Positions 1-7,760 of a DNA stretch of 17,083 bases are shown here, in pieces. Each line of letters starts with the position of its first letter. Within the stretch, counting starts at the first letter, position 1. The stretch comes from an uncultured Phascolarctobacterium sp. (lineage in GTDB: Bacteria; Bacillota; Negativicutes; Acidaminococcales; Acidaminococcaceae). The position numbers were made by a program, and so were the translations under genes. The notes under the pieces were generated by a model. The model saw only the letters and a program-made list of their open reading frames with translations, ran no database searches and was not told the origin of the DNA. The stretch covers positions 1 through 17,083 of the forward strand of contig USBG01000023.1 of the NCBI GenBank assembly GCA_900552855.1. The letters run 5' to 3'.

Positions 1-37
1 CAAAGGAAATCATACTCCTAACGCCGCCTTCGTTTTT

Positions 38-75
38 CTTAACAGAATCTTAACATCGTGCTTAGCATCTTAACG
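38..75 (+). promoter_or_regulatory. Candidate KdpE operator repeats upstream of kdpD
   Basis: TTAACA occurs at 39-44 and again at 50-55, exactly 11 bases apart (5-base spacer). Looser copies follow, TTAGCA at 62-67 and TTAACG at 70-75. Direct hexamer repeats at one-helical-turn spacing are typical of OmpR/PhoB-family regulator sites, and KdpE belongs to that family. The 11-mer AATCTTAACAT at 46-56 recurs upstream of kdpF at 3563-3573. Assignment to KdpE is inference; a PhoP/PhoB-type regulator would recognise a similar sequence. Confidence 0.5.
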
Positions 76-102
76 TTGCCTAAATAAGACCTATGGTATA
101 AT
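75..102 (+). promoter_or_regulatory. Promoter of kdpDE
   Basis: A perfect TATAAT lies at 97-102, preceded by TGG at 94-96, which makes an extended -10 element. The -35 region is poor: GTTGCC at 75-80 with a 16-base spacer is the best match. It sits directly downstream of the TTAACA repeats, so activator-assisted transcription is likely. The kdpD start codon is at 132, giving a leader of only about 20 bases. Confidence 0.55.
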
Positions 103-131
103 CAAAATGAGTAAAAGAACATGGTGATATT

Positions 132-2807
132 ATGTTGGATAATTTAAATAATTCTTATACAGGACAACAAAATAATCACGGACAGGGCAACCTGAAAATT
201 TTCTTTGGTTATGCCGCCGGCGTGGGCAAGACCTGTGCTATGCTGAAGGCTGCTCATAGAGCCAAGGAGCAGGGACTGGACGTGGTTGTAGGTTATGTGG
301 AGCGTCATAGCAGGCCTGATACACTGGCTCTTTTGGATGGCTTGGAGCTAATTCCTGATCAGATAATTGATTATAAGGGTATTAAGCTGAAGGAATTTGA
401 CCTTGACGCTGCTTTGAAGCGCAAGCCCCGGATTATTCTAGTAGATGAGCTGGCTCATAGCAATGCAGCAGGCTGTCGTCATCTGAAGCGTTATCAGGAT
501 GTGGAGGAGCTGTTAAGAGCAGGTATAGATGTTTATACCACTATTAACGTACAGCATTTAGAATCCTTAAATGACCTTGTGGCTTCTATTACCCATATTG
601 CTGTAAGCGAAAGAATACCTGATTCTGTTTTTGACTCTGCAGAGCAGGTTGAGCTTGTAGATATTGAACCTGATGATTTGATTGAGCGCTTACAGGCTGG
701 TAAGGTTTATCGTGAAAAGCAGGCTATACGTGCTTTGGAGAATTTCTTTACTAAGGAAAATTTAGCGGCTTTAAGAGAAATTGCTTTGCGTCGTACTGCG
801 GACCGTTTGAATCGTAATGCTCAGAAGGAGGGTCAGGACAGAGCAGCTAGAGCAGGCGAGCATATCCTGATTTGCTTATCAGGCTCTCCCTCTAACGCAC
901 GCGTAATCCGTACTGCTTCGCGTATGGCTGAGGCGTTCCACAGTGGCTTTACAGCGCTACTGGTTGAGACTCCGGAAACAAAGAAGCTGAATGGTTCTAG
1001 TCTGAAGCGTTTGCAGGATAATGTACGTTTGGCAGAACAGCTTGGCGCCAGAATTGCTACTGTTTATGGTGATGATGCAGCAACACAGATTGCTGAATAC
1101 GCTAAGGTTAGCGGTATTACAAAAATTATTCTAGGTCGTATAAATCATAAGGTTTCTTTTATTGCACAGGGAAAAACCTTAGCAGACAAGCTGATTCAGC
1201 TGGCAGGCGATATTGATATTTATATTATTCCTGATGCCCAACCACTATATAAAAAGAAGTATTCCCTGCTGCATCATGCAGATGTACGCTTTGACTGGAT
1301 GGACGTGCTAAAGGTTATTGGCACTACCGTAGCCTCTACTATTATTGGTTATGGATTTTTCGCAGTTGATCTGCGTGAGGCCAATATTATTACTATCTAT
1401 ATTTTAGGCGTACTTTTGGCGGCTATCTGGACTAACGGACATCTTTATGGCGCATTGGCGTCATTTCTTAGCGTTATCGCTTTTAACTTTTTCTTTACGG
1501 TGCCGCGCTACACCTTGCAGGCTAATGCTCCGGACTATCCTGTAACCTTTTTGATTATGCTGCTTGCCAGCGTAATTTCTAGTACCTTGGCAACAAGGGT
1601 TAAGAAGCAGGCCCGTCAATCTGCTAAGAAGGCCTACTATATGGAGCTTTTAATGAATGGTAGTCAAAAGCTGCAGCAGGGCAGGGATGAGCAGGAAATA
1701 ATCCGCATTGCTGCAGAGCTGGTTGGTAAGCTTTTGAATAGCCCTGTGCTGTATGCTTTGTCTTTAAAGGGCAAGAAGCTTGATTTTCAGGTGGAGCCTA
1801 TTAACGAAGCAACTAAGCTGTTAGGAACGCTTAATGCAGAGGAGCTGGGAGTTGCTGACTGGGTTGTTAAAAATAATAAGCACGCAGGTGCTACTACCAA
1901 TACATTGTCCAGTGCACAAAACCTGTATATGTCTATTAGAGGCAATCAGGAGGTTATGGGTGTTATTGGTATTCCCGGCAAATATTATCCGGTGTTAGAT
2001 GTGTTCGAAAAGAATATCATTATCTATATTCTCAATGAATGCGGTCTTATTTTGGAGCGTCGTCGTCTCCGTTCTGAAAAGCAGGCTATTGAAATGGAAA
2101 CACAGCGCGAAAGATTGCGTTCCAACCTTTTACGTGCTATTTCTCATGATTTGCGTACTCCGCTGACCAGTATTAGTGGTAACGCTGGCATTTTGATGGA
2201 AAAGAGCATTGATCTAAGTCAGGAAAAGAAGCAGGAAATTTACAATTCTATTTATGATGATTCTATATGGCTGATAAATTTGACCGAAAATCTTCTTTCC
2301 ATTACCCGTTTTGAAAACAGCTCAATGCGTTTGCAGATTAATGCCGAGCTTTTGGACGATGTATTCAAAGAGGCTGTATCTCATTTGGACCGCAAGGCCA
2401 AGGAGCATAAGATAATTGTGGAGCTGGAGGACGATTTACTGATGGCCAGGATGGACGTGCGCCTTATTATCCAGGTTATCATTAACATTATTAATAATGC
2501 TGTTAAATATACTCCTGTCGGCTCAGAAATTAAGCTGAGCGCTAAAAAACAGGATAAAATGGTTTGTATCAGCATTGCTGATGACGGACCAGGTATTTCT
2601 GATGAAAGCAAGGAGCAGATTTTTGATATGTTCTATATATCAGGTATAGACGCTGATAGCCGTAGAGGCTTGGGCCTAGGCTTGAGCTTGTGCAAATCTA
2701 TAGTTGATGCTCACGGTGGCAGTATTGAGGTTAAGGATAACGAGCCTCATGGAGCAGTATTCTCCTTTACATTACCATTAGAGGAAGTGAATTTAGACTA
2801 TGTATAA
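132..2807 (+). CDS. kdpD: Osmosensitive K+ sensor histidine kinase KdpD
   Basis: Membrane sensor kinase that, with KdpE, switches on the Kdp potassium pump at low K+ or osmotic stress. Full length at 891 residues (the E. coli protein is about the same). Domains in order: the KdpD N-terminal domain with a Walker A-like GYAAGVGKT at 26-34, DELAH at 105-109 and NVQHLESL at 139-146; a Usp-like domain at about 245-370; four membrane helices at about 391-490; a GAF-like region; the HisKA domain with phospho-acceptor His672 in SHDLRTP; and the ATPase domain with DDGPG at 817-821 and the glycine-rich GLGLGLSL box. A weak ribosome site (GGTGAT, 123-128) precedes the ATG. The first 20 residues are rich in Asn and Gln and are not conserved with E. 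coli. The gene overlaps kdpE by 8 bases, indicating translational coupling. Confidence 0.97.
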   Translation: MLDNLNNSYTGQQNNHGQGNLKIFFGYAAGVGKTCAMLKAAHRAKEQGLDVVVGYVERHSRPDTLALLDGLELIPDQIIDYKGIKLKEFDLDAALKRKPRIILVDELAHSNAAGCRHLKRYQDVEELLRAGIDVYTTINVQHLESLNDLVASITHIAVSERIPDSVFDSAEQVELVDIEPDDLIERLQAGKVYREKQAIRALENFFTKENLAALREIALRRTADRLNRNAQKEGQDRAARAGEHILICLSGSPSNARVIRTASRMAEAFHSGFTALLVETPETKKLNGSSLKRLQDNVRLAEQLGARIATVYGDDAATQIAEYAKVSGITKIILGRINHKVSFIAQGKTLADKLIQLAGDIDIYIIPDAQPLYKKKYSLLHHADVRFDWMDVLKVIGTTVASTIIGYGFFAVDLREANIITIYILGVLLAAIWTNGHLYGALASFLSVIAFNFFFTVPRYTLQANAPDYPVTFLIMLLASVISSTLATRVKKQARQSAKKAYYMELLMNGSQKLQQGRDEQEIIRIAAELVGKLLNSPVLYALSLKGKKLDFQVEPINEATKLLGTLNAEELGVADWVVKNNKHAGATTNTLSSAQNLYMSIRGNQEVMGVIGIPGKYYPVLDVFEKNIIIYILNECGLILERRRLRSEKQAIEMETQRERLRSNLLRAISHDLRTPLTSISGNAGILMEKSIDLSQEKKQEIYNSIYDDSIWLINLTENLLSITRFENSSMRLQINAELLDDVFKEAVSHLDRKAKEHKIIVELEDDLLMARMDVRLIIQVIINIINNAVKYTPVGSEIKLSAKKQDKMVCISIADDGPGISDESKEQIFDMFYISGIDADSRRGLGLGLSLCKSIVDAHGGSIEVKDNEPHGAVFSFTLPLEEVNLDYV

Positions 2808-3504
2808 ACCGAAGATTCTTGTGGTTGAGGACGACCCGGCCATTGTTAATTTAATTAGAACTACGCTCGATACTCAGAATTATCAGTATCACATTGCTAA
2901 TAACGGTTCAGGTGCTTTACTGGGCGCTGTTTCCTATAATGCTGATGTAATGATTCTTGATCTTGGTTTGCCTGATATGGATGGCGCGGACATTATCCGT
3001 AAGGTTCGTGGCTGGAGTAAGCTGCCCATCATCGTAGTCAGTGCTCGTAGTGAGGATCAGGATAAGGTTGATGCTCTTGATGCTGGTGCTGATGATTATC
3101 TGACTAAGCCCTTTAGCATTGATGAGTTTTTGGCCCGCCTGCGTGTGGCCTTGCGCCGTAGCAGGGCGGAAGAGGCAGCTGCTGATTCCGCCGCAGGACA
3201 GTACCACAATGGGGAGCTGACCATTGATTATGTGGCAGGCTGCGTATTTATGGGTGACGAGGAAATTCATCTTACTCCCATCGAATATAAGCTGCTTTGC
3301 GTATTGGCTAAGAATACAGGCAAGGTGCTTACTCATAACTATATCCTTAAGGAGGTATGGGGTAGTGCTCTTGATTCTGATACCACCTCTTTGAGAGTGT
3401 TTATGGCTACGCTTCGTAAAAAGATTGAAGGGAAAGTTAAGGATACTGATAACAAATACATTCAAACACATATTGGCGTGGGCTACCGCATGCTGCGTCG
3501 CTAA
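2800..3504 (+). CDS. kdpE: Response regulator KdpE (OmpR family)
   Basis: DNA-binding partner of KdpD. Once phosphorylated it activates the kdp structural genes. 234 residues. The receiver domain (about 4-118) has the acidic pocket Glu10-Asp11-Asp12, phospho-acceptor Asp54 in ILDLGLPD, Ser81 and Lys103 in LTKPF. A winged-helix OmpR/PhoB-type DNA-binding domain fills about 135-234, with the usual LTPIEYKLL at its start and a GVGYRM ending. The start codon lies inside the end of kdpD (ATGTATAA overlap), so the two are co-translated. An intrinsic terminator follows within about 15 bases, so kdpDE forms its own transcription unit upstream of the pump genes. This is the opposite of the kdpFABCDE order of E. 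coli. Confidence 0.97.
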   Translation: MYKPKILVVEDDPAIVNLIRTTLDTQNYQYHIANNGSGALLGAVSYNADVMILDLGLPDMDGADIIRKVRGWSKLPIIVVSARSEDQDKVDALDAGADDYLTKPFSIDEFLARLRVALRRSRAEEAAADSAAGQYHNGELTIDYVAGCVFMGDEEIHLTPIEYKLLCVLAKNTGKVLTHNYILKEVWGSALDSDTTSLRVFMATLRKKIEGKVKDTDNKYIQTHIGVGYRMLRR

Positions 3505-3514
3505 ATATAGGCGT

Positions 3515-3556
3515 AACGCTGTTCGTTCGTAAAGAATGGGCAGCGTTTTTCTTTTT
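3515..3556 (+). terminator. Intrinsic terminator after kdpE
   Basis: A perfect 7-base inverted repeat, AACGCTG at 3515-3521 and CAGCGTT at 3541-3547, is followed by a T-rich tract (five T, C, five T). The loop is about 19 bases and may fold further. It separates kdpDE from the pump genes. Confidence 0.7.
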
Positions 3557-3562
3557 CTAGAA

Positions 3563-3602
3563 AATCTTAACATTAGCTTAATATGGAGCGACAAATGTTA
3601 AG
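3563..3602 (+). promoter_or_regulatory. Candidate KdpE operator of the kdpFABC unit
   Basis: TTAACA at 3567-3572 and TTAATA at 3578-3583 are 11 bases apart, as upstream of kdpD. A further reversed copy, ATGTTAAG at 3595-3602, is an exact inverted repeat of CTTAACAT at 3566-3573. The 11-mer AATCTTAACAT at 3563-3573 is identical to the one upstream of kdpD. The reversed copy lies where a -35 box would be, which fits an activator site for a promoter without its own -35. Confidence 0.55.
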
Positions 3603-3621
3603 ACGGACTTTATGACAAAAC

Positions 3622-3630
3622 TGCTACAAT
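3622..3630 (+). promoter_or_regulatory. Promoter of the kdpF-A-B-C unit
   Basis: TACAAT at 3625-3630, preceded by TGC at 3622-3624, forms an extended -10 element. At 17-base spacing the -35 position reads GACGGA, not a recognisable hexamer, which suggests dependence on an activator bound at the repeats just upstream. A leader of about 50 bases follows before the first ribosome site. Confidence 0.5.
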
Positions 3631-3687
3631 AAACTATGCAATTAGAGATGATTAGCACTACTATTTCAAATGAGGAGGATAGATACC

Positions 3688-3786
3688 ATGATGGATATAC
3701 TGATGATATTAACTATTGTTGGATGTGTTGCATTAGTTTTTCTCCTGCTGCATTGGTGCACGGAGCAAGTTGATAGTGATGAGTAA
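3688..3786 (+). CDS. Small single-helix membrane protein preceding kdpF
   Basis: A 32-residue ORF starting with two Met codons and ending ...TEQVDSDE. A strong ribosome site, GAGGAGG at 3672-3678, sits 9 bases before the first ATG. Residues about 4-21 form one hydrophobic helix (ILMILTIVGCVALVFLLL); it is followed by HWCTEQ and an acidic tail. It lies between the kdp promoter and kdpF, 12 bases before the kdpF start, with its own ribosome site for each gene. It is not KdpF, which is the next ORF and carries the hallmark PERF ending. From memory, many kdp operons carry a similar unnamed mini-ORF here, often with a Cys shortly after the helix; I cannot confirm homology without a search. The function is unknown. 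A role as a Kdp accessory or regulatory miniprotein is inference. Confidence 0.65.
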   Translation: MMDILMILTIVGCVALVFLLLHWCTEQVDSDE

Positions 3787-3798
3787 GGAGGAAGAAAA

Positions 3799-3876
3799 AT
3801 GTTAGTACTTGAAGGTATTGTTTTGGCTTTGGGCATGTATCTAGTTTATGCGTTGGCACATCCCGAAAGATTTTAA
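3799..3876 (+). CDS. kdpF: Potassium-transporting ATPase subunit KdpF
   Basis: Tiny membrane subunit that stabilises the KdpFABC complex, binding alongside KdpA in the membrane. 25 residues, which is in the family's range of about 25-30. It consists of one hydrophobic helix (VLEGIVLALGMYLVYAL) followed by HPERF; the (R/H)PE(R/K)F ending right after the helix is the KdpF hallmark. The ribosome site AAGGAGGAAG lies just upstream. It ends 22 bases before kdpA, whose own ribosome site (GGAGG) falls in that gap. Confidence 0.9.
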   Translation: MLVLEGIVLALGMYLVYALAHPERF

Positions 3877-3898
3877 AAAAGGATAGGAGGATGATTTT

Positions 3899-5674
3899 AT
3901 GCTGCAACTGATATTGACCATAATCCTCTATCTGATTATGGTTGTCCCTGTTGGTTTTTATGTTTACAAGATAGCAATCAATAAGCCCACGCTTATGGAT
4001 CCTATCTTTGACCGTCTTGATGGCCTTATCTACAAAATCAGTGGTATTGAACCTGAGGAGGGTATGAGTTGGAAAAAATATGCTGCCGCTCTTTTAGGAA
4101 CTAACTGTGTAATGATGCTTATTGGTTACGCTATTCTGCGTCTTCAAAGCATTGACTTCTTTAATCCCAATGGTATTGGTGCAATGGAGGAATCACTTTC
4201 CTTTAACACCATTATCAGCTTTATGACTAATACAAACCTGCAGCACTATTCCGGTGAGTCTGGTTTGTCCTATTTGTCCCAAATGCTTGTCATCATCTTT
4301 ATGATGTTCGTTTCCGCAGCTAGCGGCTATGCAGCCTGCATTGCCTTTATTCGTGGCATTGTTGGTAGCCGCAAGGAGGACGTTGGTAACTTCTTTGTTG
4401 ATATGGTACGCATTACTACCCGCGTGCTGATGCCCTTTTCCATTGTTGGTGGCTTACTTCTGGTATGGCAGGGCGTTCCGCAAAACTTCTCTCCCAACGT
4501 AGTAGTTGATACCTTAGAGGGTGGCAAGCAGATTATTGCTATGGGTCCTGTAGCGGCGCTTGAGATTATTAAGCACTTAGGTACTAACGGCGGTGGCTAT
4601 ATTGGTGCCAACTCTTCTACACCTATTGAAAACCCTACTATTATCAGTAATCTGATTGAGCTTTATTCCATGATGCTGTTCCCCGGTGCCTGCGTAATTA
4701 CCTTTGGTAAGATGGTGCAGGATCGTAACGAAGCAAGAGCACTGGCTGCTGAAGAAGGCGCTGCTCCTGCTGATATGGCTGCAAGAAAGGGTGCTCACAG
4801 CAGCCTGACTGCTTGGATGTATGGTCGTGAGGGCCGTAGCGTTTTTGCAGCAATGGGTATTTTGTTCGTGTTAGGCTTAAGCCTGTGCTTCTGGGCTGAA
4901 AGTCAGGGTAATCCGCTGCTGGCAAATGCAGGTCTGAGTCAATCCATGGGCAGCATGGAGGGCAAGGAGGTTCGCTTCGGTATTGCTCAATCTGCAATGT
5001 TTACTACTACAACTACTTCCTTTACTACTGGTACTGTTAATAATATGCATGATACCTTAACTCCTTTGGGCGGTATGGTGCCCCTGCTGCATATGATGCT
5101 GAACGTAGTATTTGGCGGTAAGGGCGTTGGCCTGATGAACATGATTATGTATGTTATCTTAGCTGTATTCATCTGCGGCCTGATGATTGGCCGTACTCCT
5201 GAATACCTCGGCAAAAAAATTGAAGGCCGTGAAATGAAGCTGACCGCACTGTGCATTATCATTCATCCGCTTTTGATTCTGTCCTTCTCTGCTTTGGCAG
5301 TTGCAACTGAAGGCGGTCTGGCAGGTCTGACCAATCCTGGCTTCCATGGCTTGTCCCAGATTCTGTATGAATACTCCTCTTCTGCTGCTAACAATGGCTC
5401 CGGCTTTGAAGGCTTGGCAGATAACACTGTATTCTGGAACGTAACCACCGGTCTGGTAATGTTCTTTGGCAGATTCCTTTCCATTGTTATTCAATTAGCT
5501 ATTGCAGGCTCCCTGATGAAGAAATGCTTTGTTAATTCTTCCTCCGGTACTCTGCATACCGATAATTTCGCATTTTCCGTAATTCTGGTATTTGTAGTAT
5601 ACATCTTTGCTGCACTTACCTTCTTTCCGGCACTGGCTCTCGGTCCTATTGCTGAGCACCTGATGCTGTGGTAA
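3899..5674 (+). CDS. kdpA: Potassium-transporting ATPase K+-channel subunit KdpA
   Basis: K+-selective translocating subunit of the Kdp pump, of the superfamily of K+ transporters with four pore repeats. All four selectivity-filter loops are visible: TNTNLQHYSGESG at 110-122, GTNGGGYIGANSS at 228-240, TTTTTSFTTGTVNNMHD at 369-385 and SSAANNGSGFEGL at 494-506. The end reads FFPALALGPIAEHL, typical of the family. At 591 residues it is about 34 longer than E. coli KdpA (557). Most of the excess is an Ala/Glu-rich hydrophilic insert at about 277-312, between the helices following pore loops 2 and preceding pore loop 3. It follows kdpF closely and precedes kdpB by 15 bases. Confidence 0.97.
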   Translation: MLQLILTIILYLIMVVPVGFYVYKIAINKPTLMDPIFDRLDGLIYKISGIEPEEGMSWKKYAAALLGTNCVMMLIGYAILRLQSIDFFNPNGIGAMEESLSFNTIISFMTNTNLQHYSGESGLSYLSQMLVIIFMMFVSAASGYAACIAFIRGIVGSRKEDVGNFFVDMVRITTRVLMPFSIVGGLLLVWQGVPQNFSPNVVVDTLEGGKQIIAMGPVAALEIIKHLGTNGGGYIGANSSTPIENPTIISNLIELYSMMLFPGACVITFGKMVQDRNEARALAAEEGAAPADMAARKGAHSSLTAWMYGREGRSVFAAMGILFVLGLSLCFWAESQGNPLLANAGLSQSMGSMEGKEVRFGIAQSAMFTTTTTSFTTGTVNNMHDTLTPLGGMVPLLHMMLNVVFGGKGVGLMNMIMYVILAVFICGLMIGRTPEYLGKKIEGREMKLTALCIIIHPLLILSFSALAVATEGGLAGLTNPGFHGLSQILYEYSSSAANNGSGFEGLADNTVFWNVTTGLVMFFGRFLSIVIQLAIAGSLMKKCFVNSSSGTLHTDNFAFSVILVFVVYIFAALTFFPALALGPIAEHLMLW

Positions 5675-5689
5675 TAAGGAGGCCTTGAT

Positions 5690-7744
5690 ATGAGTAAGAA
5701 AAATCAAAAGCTGATTACTAATGACATACTGCGTCAGGCAGTGATCGGCTCCTTTACTAAATTAAATCCCGCCTACATGATGAAGAACCCCGTTATGTTC
5801 GTTGTTGAAATCGGCTTTTTCATCACTTTGGCTCTGAGCTTCTGCCCAAGCCTCTTTGGTGAGATGGGTGACGAACCTGGTCTACGTACCTATAACGCTA
5901 TTATTAGTGTCGTACTCTTTGTTACTGTACTATTCGCTAACTTTGCAGAGTCTGTAGCAGAGGGCAGAGGTAAGGCGCAGGCTGCAAGCCTGAAGAAAAC
6001 TCAAAAGGACACTCGGGCCTGCTTAGTGGCTGAGGATGGTATTGAAACCATCGTTATGTCCAGTGAGCTGAAAAAGGGCGATGTTGTTCTTGTGGCTGCA
6101 GGTGAGATTATCCCTGGTGATGGCGAGGTTATAGAGGGCATTGCTTCTGTTGATGAATCTGCTATTACCGGTGAATCTGCTCCTGTTGTACGTGAATCCG
6201 GTGGCGACTTCTGTTCTGTAACCGGTGGTACTACCGTTGTTTCCGACTGGCTGAAGATTCGTATTACCTCCGAGCCGGGTAATAGCTTCCTGGATCGTAT
6301 GATTAAGCTAGTTGAGGGTGCTTCTCGCAAGAAAACCCCTAACGAGATTGCTTTAAACACACTGCTTGTTTCCTTAACCATTATTTTCCTGATTGTAATC
6401 GTTACTCTGTATCCTATTGGCCTGTACTCTGGAGTACAGCTGCAAACCTCTACCTTGATTGCTCTGGCTGTTTGCTTGATTCCTACCACCATCGGTGGTC
6501 TGCTTTCCGCAATCGGTATTGCAGGTATGGACCGTGTTACCCGCTTCAATGTTATTGCTATGAGTGGTAAGGCTGTAGAAGCGTGCGGCGACGTAGATAC
6601 CATGATTCTGGATAAGACTGGTACTATTACCTTTGGTAACCGCTTAGCTGCTGATTTTGTTCCCGTAGGCAACGCTAAACGCAGTGATCTTATCAGCTGC
6701 GCAGCACTGACCAGTATGCAGGACTCTACTCCTGAGGGTAAGTCCACTCTGGAGCTGGCAAAACGTTTTGGTGATACCAGCAAGGAGACTGCAGGTGCTG
6801 AATACCTGCCATTTACTGCACAAACCAGAATGAGTGGCGTGGATTTGCCTGACGGCACTAAAATCCGCAAAGGTGCTTCCGATGCCATCGAGTGCTATGT
6901 AAAGGCTCAGGGTGGCAAGATTCCTGCTGACTTATATGAACAGGTTGAAAAAATCGCTAATTTAGGCGGTACACCTTTGGTTGTCAGCAAAGATGCTGAA
7001 ATTCTTGGCGTAATATACCTGAAAGATACTGTTAAGCCCGGCATGGCGGAGCGCTTTGAGCGTTTGCGTATTATTGGTATCAAAACCATTATGTGCACCG
7101 GCGATAACCCGCTGACTGCTGCTACTATTGCTAAAGAGGCAGGCGTTGACGGCTTCATTGCTGAATGCAAGCCCGAGGATAAAATTACTGTTATCAAGAA
7201 GGAGCAAGCCAAAGGTAAAATCGTAGCTATGACTGGTGACGGCACCAATGACGCTCCTGCACTGGCTCAGGCTAACGTAGGTTTGGCAATGAACAGCGGC
7301 ACTACTGCTGCTAAGGAAGCAGCTAATATGGTTGACCTTGATTCTGATCCTACCAAGATTCTTGAGGTTGTAGAAATTGGTAAGCAGCTGTTGATTACTC
7401 GTGGTAGCTTAACTACCTTCTCCATTGCTAATGATATTGCTAAATACTTTGCCATTATTCCGGCAATGTTCATGGTTGCAATTCCTGAGCTGGGTATTTT
7501 GAATATTATGGACCTGGCAACTCCCTATAGTGCTATTTTGTCCGCGCTAATTTTCAACGCTATTATCATTCCTTGCCTGATTCCTCTGGCTATGAAGGGC
7601 ATTGAATATAAACCCATGTCTTCTGGTAAGTTGTTAGCAAGAAATATGTTGATTTACGGCGTAGGCGGTGTAATTACTCCCTTCGTTGGTATTAAGGTGA
7701 TTGATATACTGATTAATCCTCTGCTGAAGGTAATTGGTCTCTAA
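5690..7744 (+). CDS. kdpB: Potassium-transporting P-type ATPase subunit KdpB
   Basis: Catalytic subunit that hydrolyses ATP to power K+ uptake through KdpA. 684 residues, full length. The actuator domain carries TGES at 160-163; Ser163 corresponds to the inhibitory phosphoserine Ser162 of E. coli. The phosphorylated Asp308 lies in DKTGT. The hinge motif GDGTNDAP has Asp517 and Asp521. The membrane residues Asp582 and Lys585 in SIANDIAKYFAIIP match the E. coli D583/K586 pair of the coupling site. A ribosome site (AAGGAGG) precedes the ATG. Nothing catalytic is missing, so the enzyme should be active. Confidence 0.98.
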   Translation: MSKKNQKLITNDILRQAVIGSFTKLNPAYMMKNPVMFVVEIGFFITLALSFCPSLFGEMGDEPGLRTYNAIISVVLFVTVLFANFAESVAEGRGKAQAASLKKTQKDTRACLVAEDGIETIVMSSELKKGDVVLVAAGEIIPGDGEVIEGIASVDESAITGESAPVVRESGGDFCSVTGGTTVVSDWLKIRITSEPGNSFLDRMIKLVEGASRKKTPNEIALNTLLVSLTIIFLIVIVTLYPIGLYSGVQLQTSTLIALAVCLIPTTIGGLLSAIGIAGMDRVTRFNVIAMSGKAVEACGDVDTMILDKTGTITFGNRLAADFVPVGNAKRSDLISCAALTSMQDSTPEGKSTLELAKRFGDTSKETAGAEYLPFTAQTRMSGVDLPDGTKIRKGASDAIECYVKAQGGKIPADLYEQVEKIANLGGTPLVVSKDAEILGVIYLKDTVKPGMAERFERLRIIGIKTIMCTGDNPLTAATIAKEAGVDGFIAECKPEDKITVIKKEQAKGKIVAMTGDGTNDAPALAQANVGLAMNSGTTAAKEAANMVDLDSDPTKILEVVEIGKQLLITRGSLTTFSIANDIAKYFAIIPAMFMVAIPELGILNIMDLATPYSAILSALIFNAIIIPCLIPLAMKGIEYKPMSSGKLLARNMLIYGVGGVITPFVGIKVIDILINPLLKVIGL

Positions 7745-7760
7745 GAAAGGAAGCTTTGTT

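Noticed and set aside
1..37. End of an upstream gene or its terminator
   Set aside because: AACG/CGTT with a following T-run is too short (four pairs) to call, and no reading frame can be judged in so few bases.
2917..3594. 225-residue open frame on the - strand across kdpE and the kdpE-kdpF gap
   Set aside because: It is antisense to an intact response regulator and overlaps its terminator; no domain is recognisable.
6001..6888. 295-residue open frame on the - strand inside kdpB
   Set aside because: It is antisense to a highly conserved, complete ATPase gene, shows no recognisable domain, and is explained by codon bias of kdpB.
7734..7760. Upstream TTG start for kdpC overlapping kdpB
   Set aside because: The ATG at 7761 has a good ribosome site at proper distance, and family members begin near the membrane helix as this start gives.
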